The notes under the pieces are model-generated. The model was not told the origin of the DNA. It did not search any database and saw only the letters and a program-made list of their open reading frames with translations. Positions 1 to 9,474 of a stretch of 64,000 bases of DNA are shown in pieces. The translations under genes and the position numbers were made by a program. Position 1 is the stretch's first letter; every line of letters starts with the position of its first letter. The stretch lies in assembly GCF_001682385.1 (NCBI RefSeq), contig NZ_CP016210.1:3348001-3412000 (forward strand), written 5' to 3'. The stretch is from Azoarcus olearius (GTDB taxonomy: Bacteria > Pseudomonadota > Gammaproteobacteria > Burkholderiales > Rhodocyclaceae).

Positions 1-1
1 C

Positions 2-262
2 CCGATGGATACCGGGCTTGCCGCGAGCGTGCCGCTGTTCCACATCGAAGAACTGGAGTTGCGCGAAGGCACCCGCATGCTGATGCGCATCGAGCCCGGC
101 GCGCCCGTCGCCGAAAACCCCATCTTCACGCTCGACCTGCCCACGCCGGGCGACGGTGCGCTGCAGGTCAGCGGGCGCGACAACAACGGCAACCGCATCC
201 GCGCCGAGGTCGCGCGCGAAACGGCCCTGACGCCCGCCACGCTGCGCGAGGTGGCGCAATGA
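2..262 (+). CDS. SoxYZ-like quinoprotein-associated carrier protein, C-terminal part
   Basis: The reading frame is open from the window edge, so this is the 3' end of a longer gene; the ATG at 5 is probably internal. The visible 86 residues look like the SoxZ-type immunoglobulin fold that ends the SoxYZ-fusion carriers associated with PQQ dehydrogenases: a SVPLFHIEEL strand, then a central FTLDLP and a final GRDNNGNR turn. Such carriers are periplasmic. The stop codon overlaps the next start (ATGA at 259), so it is translationally coupled to a metallohydrolase of the same quinoprotein relay system, which supports the call. The N-terminal SoxY domain with its carrier cysteine lies outside the window and could not be checked. 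Confidence 0.7.
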   Translation, partial: PMDTGLAASVPLFHIEELELREGTRMLMRIEPGAPVAENPIFTLDLPTPGDGALQVSGRDNNGNRIRAEVARETALTPATLREVAQ

Positions 263-1251
263 GCGGCCTCGCCAGCCTGCGCCGCGCCGTGGTCGGCGCC
301 ACCGTGGTGATCGCCGCCGGTGCCGGCGCCGGCTACGCGCTGCAGGCGGTGGCCGAAGCGCCGCAGCGCAGCGTCAGCTTCGACTATCGTCTGCAGCCGC
401 AGCGTGTGGCCGACGGGGTGTATGCGCTGATCGGCCGGCGCGAGGACTTCTCCTTCGCCAACGGCGGCAATGTGGTGAACACCGGCTTCATCGTCGGCAA
501 GGACGGCGTCGTCGTGATCGACACCGGCGTGTCGAAACGCTACGGCGAGCAGTTGCGCGCGGCGATCGCGCGGGTGACGCCGCTGCCGGTGGTGCTGGTG
601 ATCAACACCCATCACCACCCCGACCACTTCCTCGGCAACCAGGCCTTTGCCCCGGCCACGCTCGCCGCGCTGCCGGCCACCAGCACCGGCATCGCCACCG
701 AAGGCGGCGCCTTCACCGACAACATGTACCGCCTGAACGGCGACTGGATGCGCGACACCGAGCCGGTGGCGCCCCAGCGCGCGCTCGCGCCCGGCCGCCT
801 CGCCGTGGCCGGGCGCGAACTGGAGCTGATCGCCGCCGACGGCCACACCGGCGCCGACCTTGCGGTGCTGGACGTGGGCAGCGGCGTGCTGTTTGCCGGC
901 GACCTCGTCTTCCACGATCGCGCGCCGACCACCCCGCACGCCGACATCCCGGCCTGGCTGTCCGCGCTGGACCGGCTGGAGCGGCTGGATTTCCGCGTGC
1001 TGGTGCCCGGCCATGGCGACACCGCGGCGGATGCCGGTCCGATCCGCCAGACCCGCGACTACCTGCGCTGGCTGCAGGCGGCAATCCGCGAAGGCGCGGA
1101 GAACGGGCTGGACATGACCGAGATGCTGGGACGTCCGCTGCCGGCGCGCTTCCGCACGATTGCGCTCGCGGAAACCGAGTACCGCCGCAGCGTCGCCCAC
1201 CTTTTCCCGCGCGCCGAACAGGCCGCGCTCGAAACCCAGGGCCGGCGCTGA
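259..1251 (+). CDS. Quinoprotein relay system zinc metallohydrolase (MBL fold)
   Basis: 330-residue metallo-beta-lactamase-fold protein with an N-terminal hydrophobic export segment (about residues 10-32). The zinc-site motifs occur in order: NTHHHPDH, then DGHTGADL, FAGDLVF and LVPGHGD. Periplasmic MBL proteins of this kind accompany SoxYZ-like carriers and PQQ/haem alcohol dehydrogenases and are named quinoprotein relay system metallohydrolases; their exact reaction is not established. It overlaps the upstream carrier gene by four bases and is followed after 22 bases by a TonB receptor. The cluster probably continues upstream of the window. Confidence is high for the fold and moderate for the subfamily. 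Confidence 0.8.
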   Translation: MSGLASLRRAVVGATVVIAAGAGAGYALQAVAEAPQRSVSFDYRLQPQRVADGVYALIGRREDFSFANGGNVVNTGFIVGKDGVVVIDTGVSKRYGEQLRAAIARVTPLPVVLVINTHHHPDHFLGNQAFAPATLAALPATSTGIATEGGAFTDNMYRLNGDWMRDTEPVAPQRALAPGRLAVAGRELELIAADGHTGADLAVLDVGSGVLFAGDLVFHDRAPTTPHADIPAWLSALDRLERLDFRVLVPGHGDTAADAGPIRQTRDYLRWLQAAIREGAENGLDMTEMLGRPLPARFRTIALAETEYRRSVAHLFPRAEQAALETQGRR

Positions 1252-1273
1252 CCTGCCCCGCTGGAACACGACA

Positions 1274-3688
1274 ATGAAGACACCCTCCCCCCGCCGCCTG
1301 CGCGCTGCCCCGCTCACGCCGATCGCCGCCGCGCTCGCCACGCTGTTCGCCCCCGCCCCGCTCCTTGCGCAGGAACTTGCGCTCGGCGCCGTCGAAGTGG
1401 TGGCCGTCGCGCCGCTGCCCGGCCTCGACCTGCCGCGCGAGCAGGTGCCGTCCAATGTGCAGACCGTCACCAGCGCCGCGCTGCGCGCCAAGCAGAGCGT
1501 GGCGCTGCCGGACTTCCTCGGCGACCGCCTGCCCGGCGTGAACATCAACGAAATCCAGGGCAACCCTTTCCAGCCGGACGTGAACTACCGCGGCTTCGCC
1601 GCCTCGCCGCTGCTCGGCACGCCGCAGGGGCTGTCGGTGTATCTGGACGGCGTGCGGGTGAACGAGCCCTTCGGCGACACGGTGAACTGGGATCTGATCC
1701 CGCAGATGGCGCTCGACACCGTCACCCTGCTGCCCGGCTCCAATCCGCTGTACGGCCTCAACACGCTGGGCGGCGCGCTCGCGCTGCGCACCAAGAACGG
1801 CTTCGACCACCCCGGCGGCGAAGCACAGGTGTTGTGGGGCTCGTTCCAGCGCCGCAGCCTGGAAGTGGAACACGGCGGCAGCCACGGAGACACCGGCTAT
1901 TACGTGGCCGCCAACCTGTTCAAGGAAGAGGGCTGGCGCGACCGTTCGCCGTCCGAGGTGCGCCAGTTCTTCGGCAAGCTCACCCAGCGCATCGACAGCG
2001 GCGAGATCGACCTGACGCTGCTGCGCGCCGACACCGACCTCACCGGCAACGGCCTCGCGCCGGAATCCATGCTCGACCAGCGCCGCCGCGCGGTGTTCAC
2101 CCACCCGGACAACACCCGCAACGACATGACCATGGTGGCGCTCTCGGGGCGCTACTGGCTGGACGACCGCAACACGCTGTCGGCGTCGATCTACCACCGC
2201 GAAACCCGCACCCGCACGCTCAACGGCGACGCCAACGACGACTTCGAGGAAGGCCCCAACGACGGCGACTGCGACCCGGCCGACTTCGCCAGCGGCTCGC
2301 CCGAAGAGGCGCAGTGCGCGGCGGCCAACGGCGCCGGCGGCTTCAACGCGGAAACCGGCGCCAACAACCGCACCCGCAACATCCAGCGCGCCCGCGGAGT
2401 GGCCCTGCAGTGGAGCCACACCGCGGACACCCACCAGCTGGCGGTCGGCGTCAGCCACGACCGCAGCAAGAGCCGCTTCAGCCAGACCAGCCAGCTCGGC
2501 CTGCTCGACGCCAGCCGCGGCGTGGTGCCCACCGACGACGTCGAACTGGAGAACAGCCTGGACGGCGAAACCCGCACCAGCAGCATCTACCTGACCGACA
2601 CCTACGCGCTGACGCCCGCGCTGCACCTGACCGCCTCGGCGCGCTACAACCACACCCGCGTCATCAACCACGACCGCCTCGACCCGACCCCGCCCAACCT
2701 CGACGGCGACTTCACCTACCGCAAGCTCAACCCGGCGCTCGGCCTCACCTGGCAGGCCAGCGAGCAGCTCACGGTGTATGGCGGCTACTCGCAGGGCAAC
2801 CGCGCGCCCTCGCCGATCGAACTCGGCTGCGCCGACCCGGAAAATCCCTGCACGCTGCCCAACGCGCTTGCCGCCGACCCCTTCCTCAAGCAGGTGGTCA
2901 CCCGCACGCTGGAACTCGGCGTGCGCGGCACCGTGCCCGGCCTGCTCGGCGACAGCCTGCGCTGGAACGCCGGCCTGTACCGCAGCGTTAACCACGACGA
3001 CATCCTGTTCGTCGGCACCTCCACCAGCGCCGGCTACTTCACCAACTTCGGCCGCACCCGCCGCCAGGGCGCCGAACTGGGCCTGGCCGGCAAGCACCGC
3101 GGGCTGGACTGGGCGCTGAACTACAACTACGTGGATGCCAGCTTCCAGTCCTCGGCCTGCATCCTGGCGGAGAACAACAGCTCGCGCGGGCAGTCGGCCG
3201 AATGCACCGCCGACGGCCAGGACGACGAAATCCTGGTGAAGAAGGGCGACACGCTGCCCGGCATCCCGCGCCACAGCCTCAAGCTGATGCTGTCCTGGCA
3301 GGCCACCGAGGCGCTGCGCGTGGGCGCCGACTTCGTCGCCTTCTCCTCGCAGTACGCCCGCGGCAACGAGAACAACCGCCACCGCTCCGGCGACGCCACC
3401 GACGCCTTCGGCGAAACCCGCACGTTCGAAGGCAGCGGCAAGATCGCCGGCTACGGTGTGCTCAACCTCAACGCCGACTACAAGCTGGGCGGGGGCTGGA
3501 CACTCTTCGGCCGCGTCAATAACGTGTTCGATCGCAAGTACGCCACCGGCGGCGCGCTCGCGGAAAACCCCTTCGATGCCGGCGGCGCCTTCCAGACCAA
3601 TTCGGGCGATTGGGCGCGCGAAACCTTCTACGCCCCCGGCGCCCCGCGCGCCGGCTGGATCGGCCTGCGTTACCGCTGGGGAGCCTGA
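1274..3688 (+). CDS. TonB-dependent outer-membrane receptor
   Basis: 804 residues from the ATG at 1274; the frame is open further upstream, but this start gives a normal signal peptide (MKTPSPRR..., cleavage near LLAQ) and follows the metallohydrolase stop by 22 bases. A plug domain follows (GDRLPGVNINE, YLDGVRVNEPFGD, LNTLGGALALRTKNG), then a long beta-barrel with NVFDRKYATGG near the end. The last residues are RWGA rather than the usual terminal Phe. Ligand unknown. Its position between quinoprotein-relay genes and a two-component system suggests a substrate or cofactor of quinoprotein metabolism, but that is inference; it is not the PqqU-like receptor found at 57-59 kb. Confidence 0.85.
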   Translation: MKTPSPRRLRAAPLTPIAAALATLFAPAPLLAQELALGAVEVVAVAPLPGLDLPREQVPSNVQTVTSAALRAKQSVALPDFLGDRLPGVNINEIQGNPFQPDVNYRGFAASPLLGTPQGLSVYLDGVRVNEPFGDTVNWDLIPQMALDTVTLLPGSNPLYGLNTLGGALALRTKNGFDHPGGEAQVLWGSFQRRSLEVEHGGSHGDTGYYVAANLFKEEGWRDRSPSEVRQFFGKLTQRIDSGEIDLTLLRADTDLTGNGLAPESMLDQRRRAVFTHPDNTRNDMTMVALSGRYWLDDRNTLSASIYHRETRTRTLNGDANDDFEEGPNDGDCDPADFASGSPEEAQCAAANGAGGFNAETGANNRTRNIQRARGVALQWSHTADTHQLAVGVSHDRSKSRFSQTSQLGLLDASRGVVPTDDVELENSLDGETRTSSIYLTDTYALTPALHLTASARYNHTRVINHDRLDPTPPNLDGDFTYRKLNPALGLTWQASEQLTVYGGYSQGNRAPSPIELGCADPENPCTLPNALAADPFLKQVVTRTLELGVRGTVPGLLGDSLRWNAGLYRSVNHDDILFVGTSTSAGYFTNFGRTRRQGAELGLAGKHRGLDWALNYNYVDASFQSSACILAENNSSRGQSAECTADGQDDEILVKKGDTLPGIPRHSLKLMLSWQATEALRVGADFVAFSSQYARGNENNRHRSGDATDAFGETRTFEGSGKIAGYGVLNLNADYKLGGGWTLFGRVNNVFDRKYATGGALAENPFDAGGAFQTNSGDWARETFYAPGAPRAGWIGLRYRWGA

Positions 3689-3693
3689 TCGCC

Positions 3694-5163
3694 ATGAAAG
3701 CCGCCGCCTCGTCTCCGTCCCCCCGCCGCGCCGCACTCAGCCTTCACGCGCGCGTCAGCCTGGTGCTGTGCGCGCTGGTGGCCGCGCTGCTGCTGGCCGC
3801 GGGCTTTGCCTGGGTGAGCGAGACGCGCAACGCCATCCGCGAGGAAACCGAGGCCGCCGGCCGCGTTGCCGGGCAGTGGTTGACGGTGCTGGCGCGCGAA
3901 ACCGACCGCGACCCGGCGCACGGCGCCGAGCGGCTGATGACCAACCTGCGCGAAGTCGGCCGCCTGCGCTCCAACGTGCTCGAAGTGATCGGCGCGGACG
4001 GCAGCACCGTCTACCAGTCGCCGGCATCGGCCTACAAGGCCGGCCGCGACGCGCCCGCCTGGTTCGCCAACTGGCTGGCGCCGCTGCCGCTGGAGCGCCG
4101 CTTCGACGCGGGCGAGCAGCAACTGGTGCTGCGGCCCGACAGCTCGCGCTCGGTGCTCGACGCCTGGGATGAGCTGGTGGCGATGTCCGGCTGGGCGCTC
4201 GCCGCGCTGGCGTTGATCGCCTTCGCCTGCCACCACGCGCTGCGCCGCGCGCTGGCGCCGCTGCACTCGATCGACGCCGCGTTGGCCCGTGGCGCCGACG
4301 GCCTCTTCGACCGCCGCCTGCCCGCGCTCGCCGCACCCGAACTCGACCGCCTGGCGCAGAGCTACAACCGCCTTGCCGAACGCCTGGACGACACCCTGGC
4401 CGACAACCAGCGCCTGGAAGAAGACCAGCGCTTCGCCCGCGCGCTGCAGGCCCGGCTGGAGGAAGAACGCCGCATCATCGCCCGCGAACTGCACGACGAA
4501 CTCGCGCAAGGCATCACCGCCGTGCGCGCCATCGCCGGCGCCATCGGCCAGCGCAGCGCAGACCAGCCCGGCATCCACGGCAGCGCCCAGACCATCGTCG
4601 CCATGACCGGCCAGATGCAGGACGGCGTGCGCGCCATCCTCCACCGCCTGCGCCCGCCCACGGTGGCCACCGGCGCCCGCATCGACGAAGCAGTGGCCGC
4701 CTGGTGCGCGCAATGGGGCGCGCTCTATCCGCAGATCCAGGTGGATTGCCGCACCGAGGCGCCGCAAGGCGAAGTCACCGACGAAGTCGCCCTGACCGTG
4801 CAGCGCCTGCTGCAGGAAGGCCTCACGAATGTCGCCCGCCACGCCGGCGCCAGCACCGTGTCGGTAAGCCTGGCTTGCAGCGCGGATGCGATCGAGCTTT
4901 CGATCGCCGACAACGGCTGCGGTTTGGCCGGCGCGGAAGGCGACAAGCCCCGCTTCGGCCTGACCGGCATGCAGGAGCGCGTGCTGGACCTGGGCGGGGA
5001 ACTGCACTTCGAGACCGCCGCAGGGGGTGGGCTGTGCGTGCGGGCGCGGCTGCCGCTTGGCGGGGAAGAGAAGGTTTGCCCCTCCCCCTTCAAGGGGGAG
5101 GTTGGGAGGGGGATGGGGTCGGCCGCAGCACTGAACCAGATGCAAAACTCTCCGAGAGTATGA
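3694..5163 (+). CDS. Sensor histidine kinase, NarL-partner type (HisKA_3)
   Basis: 489-residue membrane kinase starting at the ATG at 3694, five bases after the receptor stop. Hydrophobic segments lie near residues 20-40 and 162-182 with a periplasmic loop between, followed by a HAMP-like linker. The dimerisation motif ARELHDELAQG puts the phospho-acceptor at about His267; ATP-site motifs are EGLTNVARHAG, ADNGCGL and RFGLTGMQERV. It probably phosphorylates the response regulator at 5377. The C-terminus is odd: after the expected end (ARLPLGGEE) about 30 further residues are encoded by a copy of the dispersed palindromic repeat at 5081, so the natural stop seems to have been lost or moved. The signal sensed is unknown. 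Confidence 0.88.
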   Translation: MKAAASSPSPRRAALSLHARVSLVLCALVAALLLAAGFAWVSETRNAIREETEAAGRVAGQWLTVLARETDRDPAHGAERLMTNLREVGRLRSNVLEVIGADGSTVYQSPASAYKAGRDAPAWFANWLAPLPLERRFDAGEQQLVLRPDSSRSVLDAWDELVAMSGWALAALALIAFACHHALRRALAPLHSIDAALARGADGLFDRRLPALAAPELDRLAQSYNRLAERLDDTLADNQRLEEDQRFARALQARLEEERRIIARELHDELAQGITAVRAIAGAIGQRSADQPGIHGSAQTIVAMTGQMQDGVRAILHRLRPPTVATGARIDEAVAAWCAQWGALYPQIQVDCRTEAPQGEVTDEVALTVQRLLQEGLTNVARHAGASTVSVSLACSADAIELSIADNGCGLAGAEGDKPRFGLTGMQERVLDLGGELHFETAAGGGLCVRARLPLGGEEKVCPSPFKGEVGRGMGSAAALNQMQNSPRV

Positions 5164-5322
5164 GTATGACGACTTCCGAGTGCAGTCCAACGCTTCCCTT
5201 TGTGATGGAAGCGGCTTGCAGGCTGTTTTGAGCGGTTGGCCTTTTCATCGCACGCGTAGAAATCGCTATTTCATCCGCTGCTAACCCCATCCCCACCCCC
5301 ACCCTCCCCTTGAAGGGGAGGG
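5081..5322. repeat. Inverted pair of dispersed palindromic repeats
   Basis: Left copy (5081-5119) is a perfect hairpin of CCTCCCCCTT / AAGGGGGAGG followed by a G-rich tail ending GGATGGGGT. Right copy (5283-5322) is the reverse: CCCCATCCCC first, then a CTCCCCTT/AAGGGGAG hairpin. About 165 bases of unremarkable sequence separate them. The left copy lies inside the histidine kinase reading frame. The same family recurs at 6.2, 15.4, 24.4, 54.4 and 56.7 kb. Confidence 0.85.
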
Positions 5323-5376
5323 AGTGAACACCCCCCCAGCACCACATCGCGTTCCCCTCTCCACCGGAATTCCACC

Positions 5377-6021
5377 ATGACCTCCCTCGCCGACCTCCGC
5401 ATCCTGCTCGCCGACGACCATGCCGTCGTCCGCATGGGTTTCCGCCTGCTGATCGAGGGCGCCGGTGCTGTCGTCGTCGGCGAGGCCGACAGCGGCGAAG
5501 CGGCGATCACCGCCTATGCCGAACACCAGCCCGACGCGCTGGTGATGGACGTTTCCATGCCCGGCATCGGCGGCCTTGCCGCGCTCGAACGCCTGCGCGC
5601 GCGCTACCCGCATGCGCGGGTGCTGATGCTCTCTGCCCACGACGACACCCAGATCCCGGCGCGCGCGCTGCAGGCCGGCGCCACCGGCTACCTCTCCAAG
5701 CGCGCCCATCCCAGCGAACTGCTGCGTGCGATCGGCGAAGTCGCCCACGGCCGCCGCTACCTCGACCCCGAAATCGCCCCGCGCCTGGCCCTGGCGCGGC
5801 TGGGCGGCAGCGAGCACCCGGCGGACGCGCTGACCGGCAAGGAATTCAACGTCTTCCTGCAACTCGCCCGCGGCCGCTCCGTGGCCGAGGTGGCGGAAAC
5901 GCTGAACCTGAGCACCAGCACGGTGGGCACCCACCTGTATCACATCAAGCAGAAGCTCAACGCGGGCAACGCCGCGGAACTGGCCTTGATCGCGGTACGG
6001 GCGGGGTTGGTGGAGGCTTGA
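5377..6021 (+). CDS. Response regulator, NarL/FixJ family
   Basis: 214 residues. Receiver domain (about 1-125) with the acidic pair ADDH near the start, phospho-acceptor Asp58 in LVMDVSMPG and the conserved Lys in YLSKRAHP. A LuxR-type helix-turn-helix domain follows (about 145-210; AEVAETLNLSTSTVGTHLYHIKQK). It is the expected partner of the kinase at 3694, although a repeat pair of about 210 bases separates the two genes. Target genes cannot be read from the sequence; the neighbouring quinoprotein-relay genes are candidates because NarL-type pairs often control PQQ alcohol dehydrogenase systems. Confidence 0.9.
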   Translation: MTSLADLRILLADDHAVVRMGFRLLIEGAGAVVVGEADSGEAAITAYAEHQPDALVMDVSMPGIGGLAALERLRARYPHARVLMLSAHDDTQIPARALQAGATGYLSKRAHPSELLRAIGEVAHGRRYLDPEIAPRLALARLGGSEHPADALTGKEFNVFLQLARGRSVAEVAETLNLSTSTVGTHLYHIKQKLNAGNAAELALIAVRAGLVEA

Positions 6022-6165
6022 GGGACGGGGGTGAAACACGGTTGGCATAACGTCAGCGTCAAACCAATCGCTCCCGTTCCAACGGTCAAGACAGGAACTT
6101 TCAAACACGGCTACCTCCCGTCGAGCGACGGAACAAAGCGGAAACGCCTGAGCAGACCGGCTTCG

Positions 6166-6336
6166 CCCCCTCCCCTTCAAGGGGGCGCAGGCGGGGTTTC
6201 GCAGAGCATCGCTCTGCACCGCCGAAGCGACGGAGCGAAGCGGAGGCTCCCGGGATGGGGTGAGGATGGGGTTGGATAGCGCGGCAGCAGACCAAACCCC
6301 ATCCCCATCCCTGCCTTCCCCTTGAAGGGGAAGGAG
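6166..6336. repeat. Long and short palindromic repeat, inverted pair
   Basis: The left copy (6166-6276) is the long form of the family: the CCCCTCCCCTTCAAGGGGG hairpin, a GGGGTTTCG block, a second hairpin (GCAGAGC ATC GCTCTGC), a CGACGGAGCGAAGCGG block, and a tail ending GGATGGGGTTGG. The right copy (6295-6336) is the short form in reverse orientation. Together they fill most of the gap between the response regulator and the chemoreceptor gene. The remainder (6022-6165 and 6337-6453) shows no gene. Confidence 0.8.
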
Positions 6337-6453
6337 AAAAACCTTCTCCCCAAGCCCCCCGCAACAACCATCAAGCCCGCCCTCACCTTGCCGATAAACC
6401 ACAAACGGGCGTAACACCGCCGCGGCCCCCGACCGCAGCGCAGGAGAATGCAC

Positions 6454-8481
6454 ATGGGACTGTTCACAAAACGCAATGGCAACACCGGTAGCGGCGTCGT
6501 CACCCTTCAGGCGCGCGCCGCCGATCTCGACACCGTCCTCGCGCGCGCGGTGATCAAGCCGACCTTCGTCGCCGCCTTCGTGTCGCCGCATGTGGACATC
6601 GACCGTGTCGCCGCCACCCTCTCCAGCCGCTTCCCCGGCGCAGCGCTGGCGCTGACCACCACCGCGGGCGAACTCTGCAGCGAAGGCGGCAGCCGGCTCT
6701 ACTGCGACACCGGCAACCACTGGGACCGCGTCGTCATCCAGTGCTTCGACGCCAGCATCATCGCGCGCGCCGAGGTCGTCTCGATTCCGCTCGGCAGTGA
6801 AGACCTGCGCAGCGGCGGCAAGCCCGCCGAGCTGCACGAACGCATCGCGCGGCTTACCAGCAGCATCGCCAACACCCGGGTCGAGATGGACATCGACCAC
6901 CGCGACACCCTCGCCTACGTGCTGTTCGACGGGCTGTCCGCGTCCGAATCCTTCTTCATGGAAGCGCTCTACGAATCCGGCCGCTTCCCCTGTCTGTTCG
7001 TCGGCGGCTCGGCCGGCGGCAAGCTGGATTTCGTGCGCACCGCGCTGCACGACGGCCGCCGCCAGTTGCAGAACCACGCCCTCGTCGTGTTCCTCAAGAC
7101 TGCACCGGGCGCGCGCTTTGGCGTGTTCAAGAGCCAGAACTTCGAGCCCGCCGGGCTTTCCTTCCACGTGCTGCACGCCTCGCTGGAACGCCGCCACGTC
7201 GGCCAGGTGATCACCGCCAGCGGCCGCATCCTGTCGATGGTGGATGCGCTGTGCGAGGCGCTGAAATGCCGCGCCGAAGAACTCGACCAGAAGCTCGGCG
7301 ACTACTCCTTCGCCATCCGCGTCGGCCAGGAACTGTTCGTGCGCTCGATCTCCAAGATCGACCTGCAGACCCGGCTGGTGCATTTCTACTGCGACATCGC
7401 CTCCGGCGAAGAGATCGTGCTGGTGCGCCGCACCGGCTTCGTCGACAGCACCGACCGCGACCTGCGCCGCTTCATGCAGGGCAAGCCGGGGCTGCCGGTG
7501 GCCGGCATCATGAACGACTGCATCCTGCGCCGGCTCTACAACGACCGCGAACTCGCCGGCATCGACCGCCTGGTGGCGGGCACCCAGATCGCCGGCTTCT
7601 CCACCTTCGGCGAAATCCTCGGCCTCAACCTCAACCAGACGCTGACCGCGGTGTTCTTCTTCAAGGTGGCCGCGGGCGAACGCTTCGCTGACGAATACGT
7701 GGACAACTTCGTCGCCCACTACGGCGAGTTCAAGGCCTTCTTCCTGCGCCGCCAGATCGGCAAGCTGGCCGGCCTGTCGCGGGTGATGCTGCAGCAGATC
7801 GAAGGCTACAAGGCCGAACGCTTCGACGAAGCCCTCGACGCCGCCGACTTCGACGGCAGCTACGCCCCGGTGGTGCGCGGCCTCAACGACCTCGGCGCCA
7901 CCCTGCAGCACAGCCACGCGCTGCGCCAGGCCACATCCCAGCAACTGGAAGCCTGCGCTACCGACCTCTACGCCTCGGTGGACGGCCTCACCCGCCAGCT
8001 TGGGGAACAGGAAGGCGTCATCGCCAACGCCGGCGCCACCGTCGGCGACCTCACCCGCCAGGCCGGCAGCGTCGCCGCCAGCGCCCGCGCCCTGGCCGAC
8101 GCCAGCGGCCGCATCCAGGGCGTGGTCCAGATCATCCAGCAGATCGCCGACCAGACCAACCTGCTCGCCCTCAACGCCGCCATCGAAGCGGCCCGCGCCG
8201 GCGAAGCCGGCCGCGGCTTCGCGGTGGTGGCCGACGAAGTGCGCAAGCTCGCGGAAAAGTCGCGCACCAGCGCAGGCGAAATCGGCACCAGCATTTCCAC
8301 CTTGGCAGGCGATATCGGCCGGGTGGCGCAGTCGATCGAAGGGCAGTCTGCGGACGTGGCGAATCTGTCGGGGATGCTGGAGGCGATCCAGGCGTTCAGC
8401 GGGCAGACGGCGGAATCGGCGGGGCATACTCGGAGCGTGGCGGATACGCTGCGGACGCTGACGCATGCGGGGGTGGATTAA
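6454..8481 (+). CDS. Soluble chemoreceptor: FIST sensory domain fused to MCP signalling domain
   Basis: 675 residues from the ATG at 6454, chosen because the AGGAG at 6442-6446 is seven bases away; the in-frame ATG at 6448 leaves only one base. No signal peptide or membrane segment is visible. FIST_N (about 30-225) and FIST_C (about 230-385) domains come first; FIST domains are thought to bind small ligands such as amino acids. A short linker leads to a truncated methyl-accepting chemotaxis domain (about 490-650) with the conserved hairpin tip [20 protein letters not shown]. It should therefore act in the cytoplasm on the CheA/CheW array. No che genes are in the window. The MCP domain is shorter than in membrane receptors. 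Confidence 0.88.
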   Translation: MGLFTKRNGNTGSGVVTLQARAADLDTVLARAVIKPTFVAAFVSPHVDIDRVAATLSSRFPGAALALTTTAGELCSEGGSRLYCDTGNHWDRVVIQCFDASIIARAEVVSIPLGSEDLRSGGKPAELHERIARLTSSIANTRVEMDIDHRDTLAYVLFDGLSASESFFMEALYESGRFPCLFVGGSAGGKLDFVRTALHDGRRQLQNHALVVFLKTAPGARFGVFKSQNFEPAGLSFHVLHASLERRHVGQVITASGRILSMVDALCEALKCRAEELDQKLGDYSFAIRVGQELFVRSISKIDLQTRLVHFYCDIASGEEIVLVRRTGFVDSTDRDLRRFMQGKPGLPVAGIMNDCILRRLYNDRELAGIDRLVAGTQIAGFSTFGEILGLNLNQTLTAVFFFKVAAGERFADEYVDNFVAHYGEFKAFFLRRQIGKLAGLSRVMLQQIEGYKAERFDEALDAADFDGSYAPVVRGLNDLGATLQHSHALRQATSQQLEACATDLYASVDGLTRQLGEQEGVIANAGATVGDLTRQAGSVAASARALADASGRIQGVVQIIQQIADQTNLLALNAAIEAARAGEAGRGFAVVADEVRKLAEKSRTSAGEIGTSISTLAGDIGRVAQSIEGQSADVANLSGMLEAIQAFSGQTAESAGHTRSVADTLRTLTHAGVD

Positions 8482-8889
8482 CTGCGGGTAGGTGCGGGGC
8501 GGAGGCCGGCAGTGGCGGCAAGTCGGCCGAAGCGGTCATTACGCATGAGCGATGCCAACGGCTGCTATCAATTGCCAACCGGAAGTACGCAAGGTTTGGC
8601 TGATTTATCCGATTTTTCCGCAAATTGCTGATGGAGCCGAAGGAGGTTTTATTTTTTTGACATATAATTCTGTGCCTTGAGGTAGAGATGGTGAAGGACA
8701 TTTTGCAGATCGTCTCGATGTGGGAGGGAGGGGGAGGTGGATACCATTGCAAGCCTCGCCGTGCTTCGAACTGCGCAAGTCATTGATTGTGGCAACTAAA
8801 CGCATACGCCCATCCCGCCATTCCACGAGAGCTGCGCGAAAATCTGCGTTGGCCGGTGAAATAAAACGGTTAGCCATCATGGTCTTGGT
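8482..8889. other. Intergenic transition into lower-GC island
   Basis: About 400 bases without a convincing gene. Composition falls from GC-rich to an AT-rich stretch around 8640-8670. A TTGACA (8657) directly abuts a TATAAT (8663), which is not a usable promoter spacing. No terminal repeats, integrase or tRNA remnant were found that would mark an insertion boundary. Confidence 0.5.
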
Positions 8890-9474
8890 ATGAATATCAC
8901 GGACATTGCTCGTTTGGTTTGGAGGAATGGTCACTCCATAAAGTTTGGAGACGCCGATTCGTGGGATGACAAACTATTCACTGCGACTTGGGGGGCATCG
9001 TACCAGCCCAAGATTCCTTGGAGGTCCTACGGCAAAGGCTGGTACTGGTTTCTAGCCGACTTGAGCATTGATGAATTGCAAGCCCTTGATCGCCCAAATA
9101 CGCTCCCGCTAAAGGGCTGCAACGTGGGTGAAACTTCTCGAGCCAATTGGGAAACGTTCGGTCCAGAACTTCTTTGCAAATCGAGTGAGGACGGCCGCCT
9201 CGTGGTGTACAACGGCCATGAGGACAGCGTTTGCTCTCGGGTCAGAGCTCATTTCGCGTTAAACAATGACCGCACCGGTGCCTTGGGCCTCCGGCATTTC
9301 CTTCTCCACGATCGAACATGGGAAGTGAGAGTATTTGCCTCACCTTGCTTGGCTAATCTCTCGGATACAGATCGTGCTCGTGTCACACGTCTCATGAATT
9401 CGAAATCCGGACGATGTGCCGTCGAGTCTGCATGGCGCGCCTTGTACGGGTGGCCAGTGCTGTGCAAGGAATGA
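8890..9474 (+). CDS. Hypothetical protein, first gene of a coupled pair in a low-GC island
   Basis: 194 residues, not recognised. Codon use and base composition (clearly lower GC) differ from the surrounding core genes, suggesting transfer. The protein is soluble with no signal or membrane segment. The C-terminal half contains VYNGHEDSVCSRVRAHF followed by TGALGL, which loosely recalls nuclease folds of the GIY-YIG kind (an early Tyr/Gly strand followed by an R-x3-H helix), but the match is too weak to name. The stop overlaps the next start (ATGA at 9471), so the two proteins are likely made together. Start chosen as the first ATG; no strong ribosome-binding site precedes it. Confidence 0.6.
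   Translation: MNITDIARLVWRNGHSIKFGDADSWDDKLFTATWGASYQPKIPWRSYGKGWYWFLADLSIDELQALDRPNTLPLKGCNVGETSRANWETFGPELLCKSSEDGRLVVYNGHEDSVCSRVRAHFALNNDRTGALGLRHFLLHDRTWEVRVFASPCLANLSDTDRARVTRLMNSKSGRCAVESAWRALYGWPVLCKE

Noticed and set aside
713-3736. Long minus-strand open frame antisense to the TonB receptor (and similar frames at 5281-8466, 16435-18690, 38851-40755, 45897-47798, 60588-62813)
   Set aside because: Shadows caused by high GC; repetitive Arg/Ala/Val-rich translations, no start signals, and well-supported genes on the other strand.
8657-8668. TTGACA followed by TATAAT
   Set aside because: The two hexamers abut with no 16-18 base spacer, so they do not form a sigma-70 promoter.
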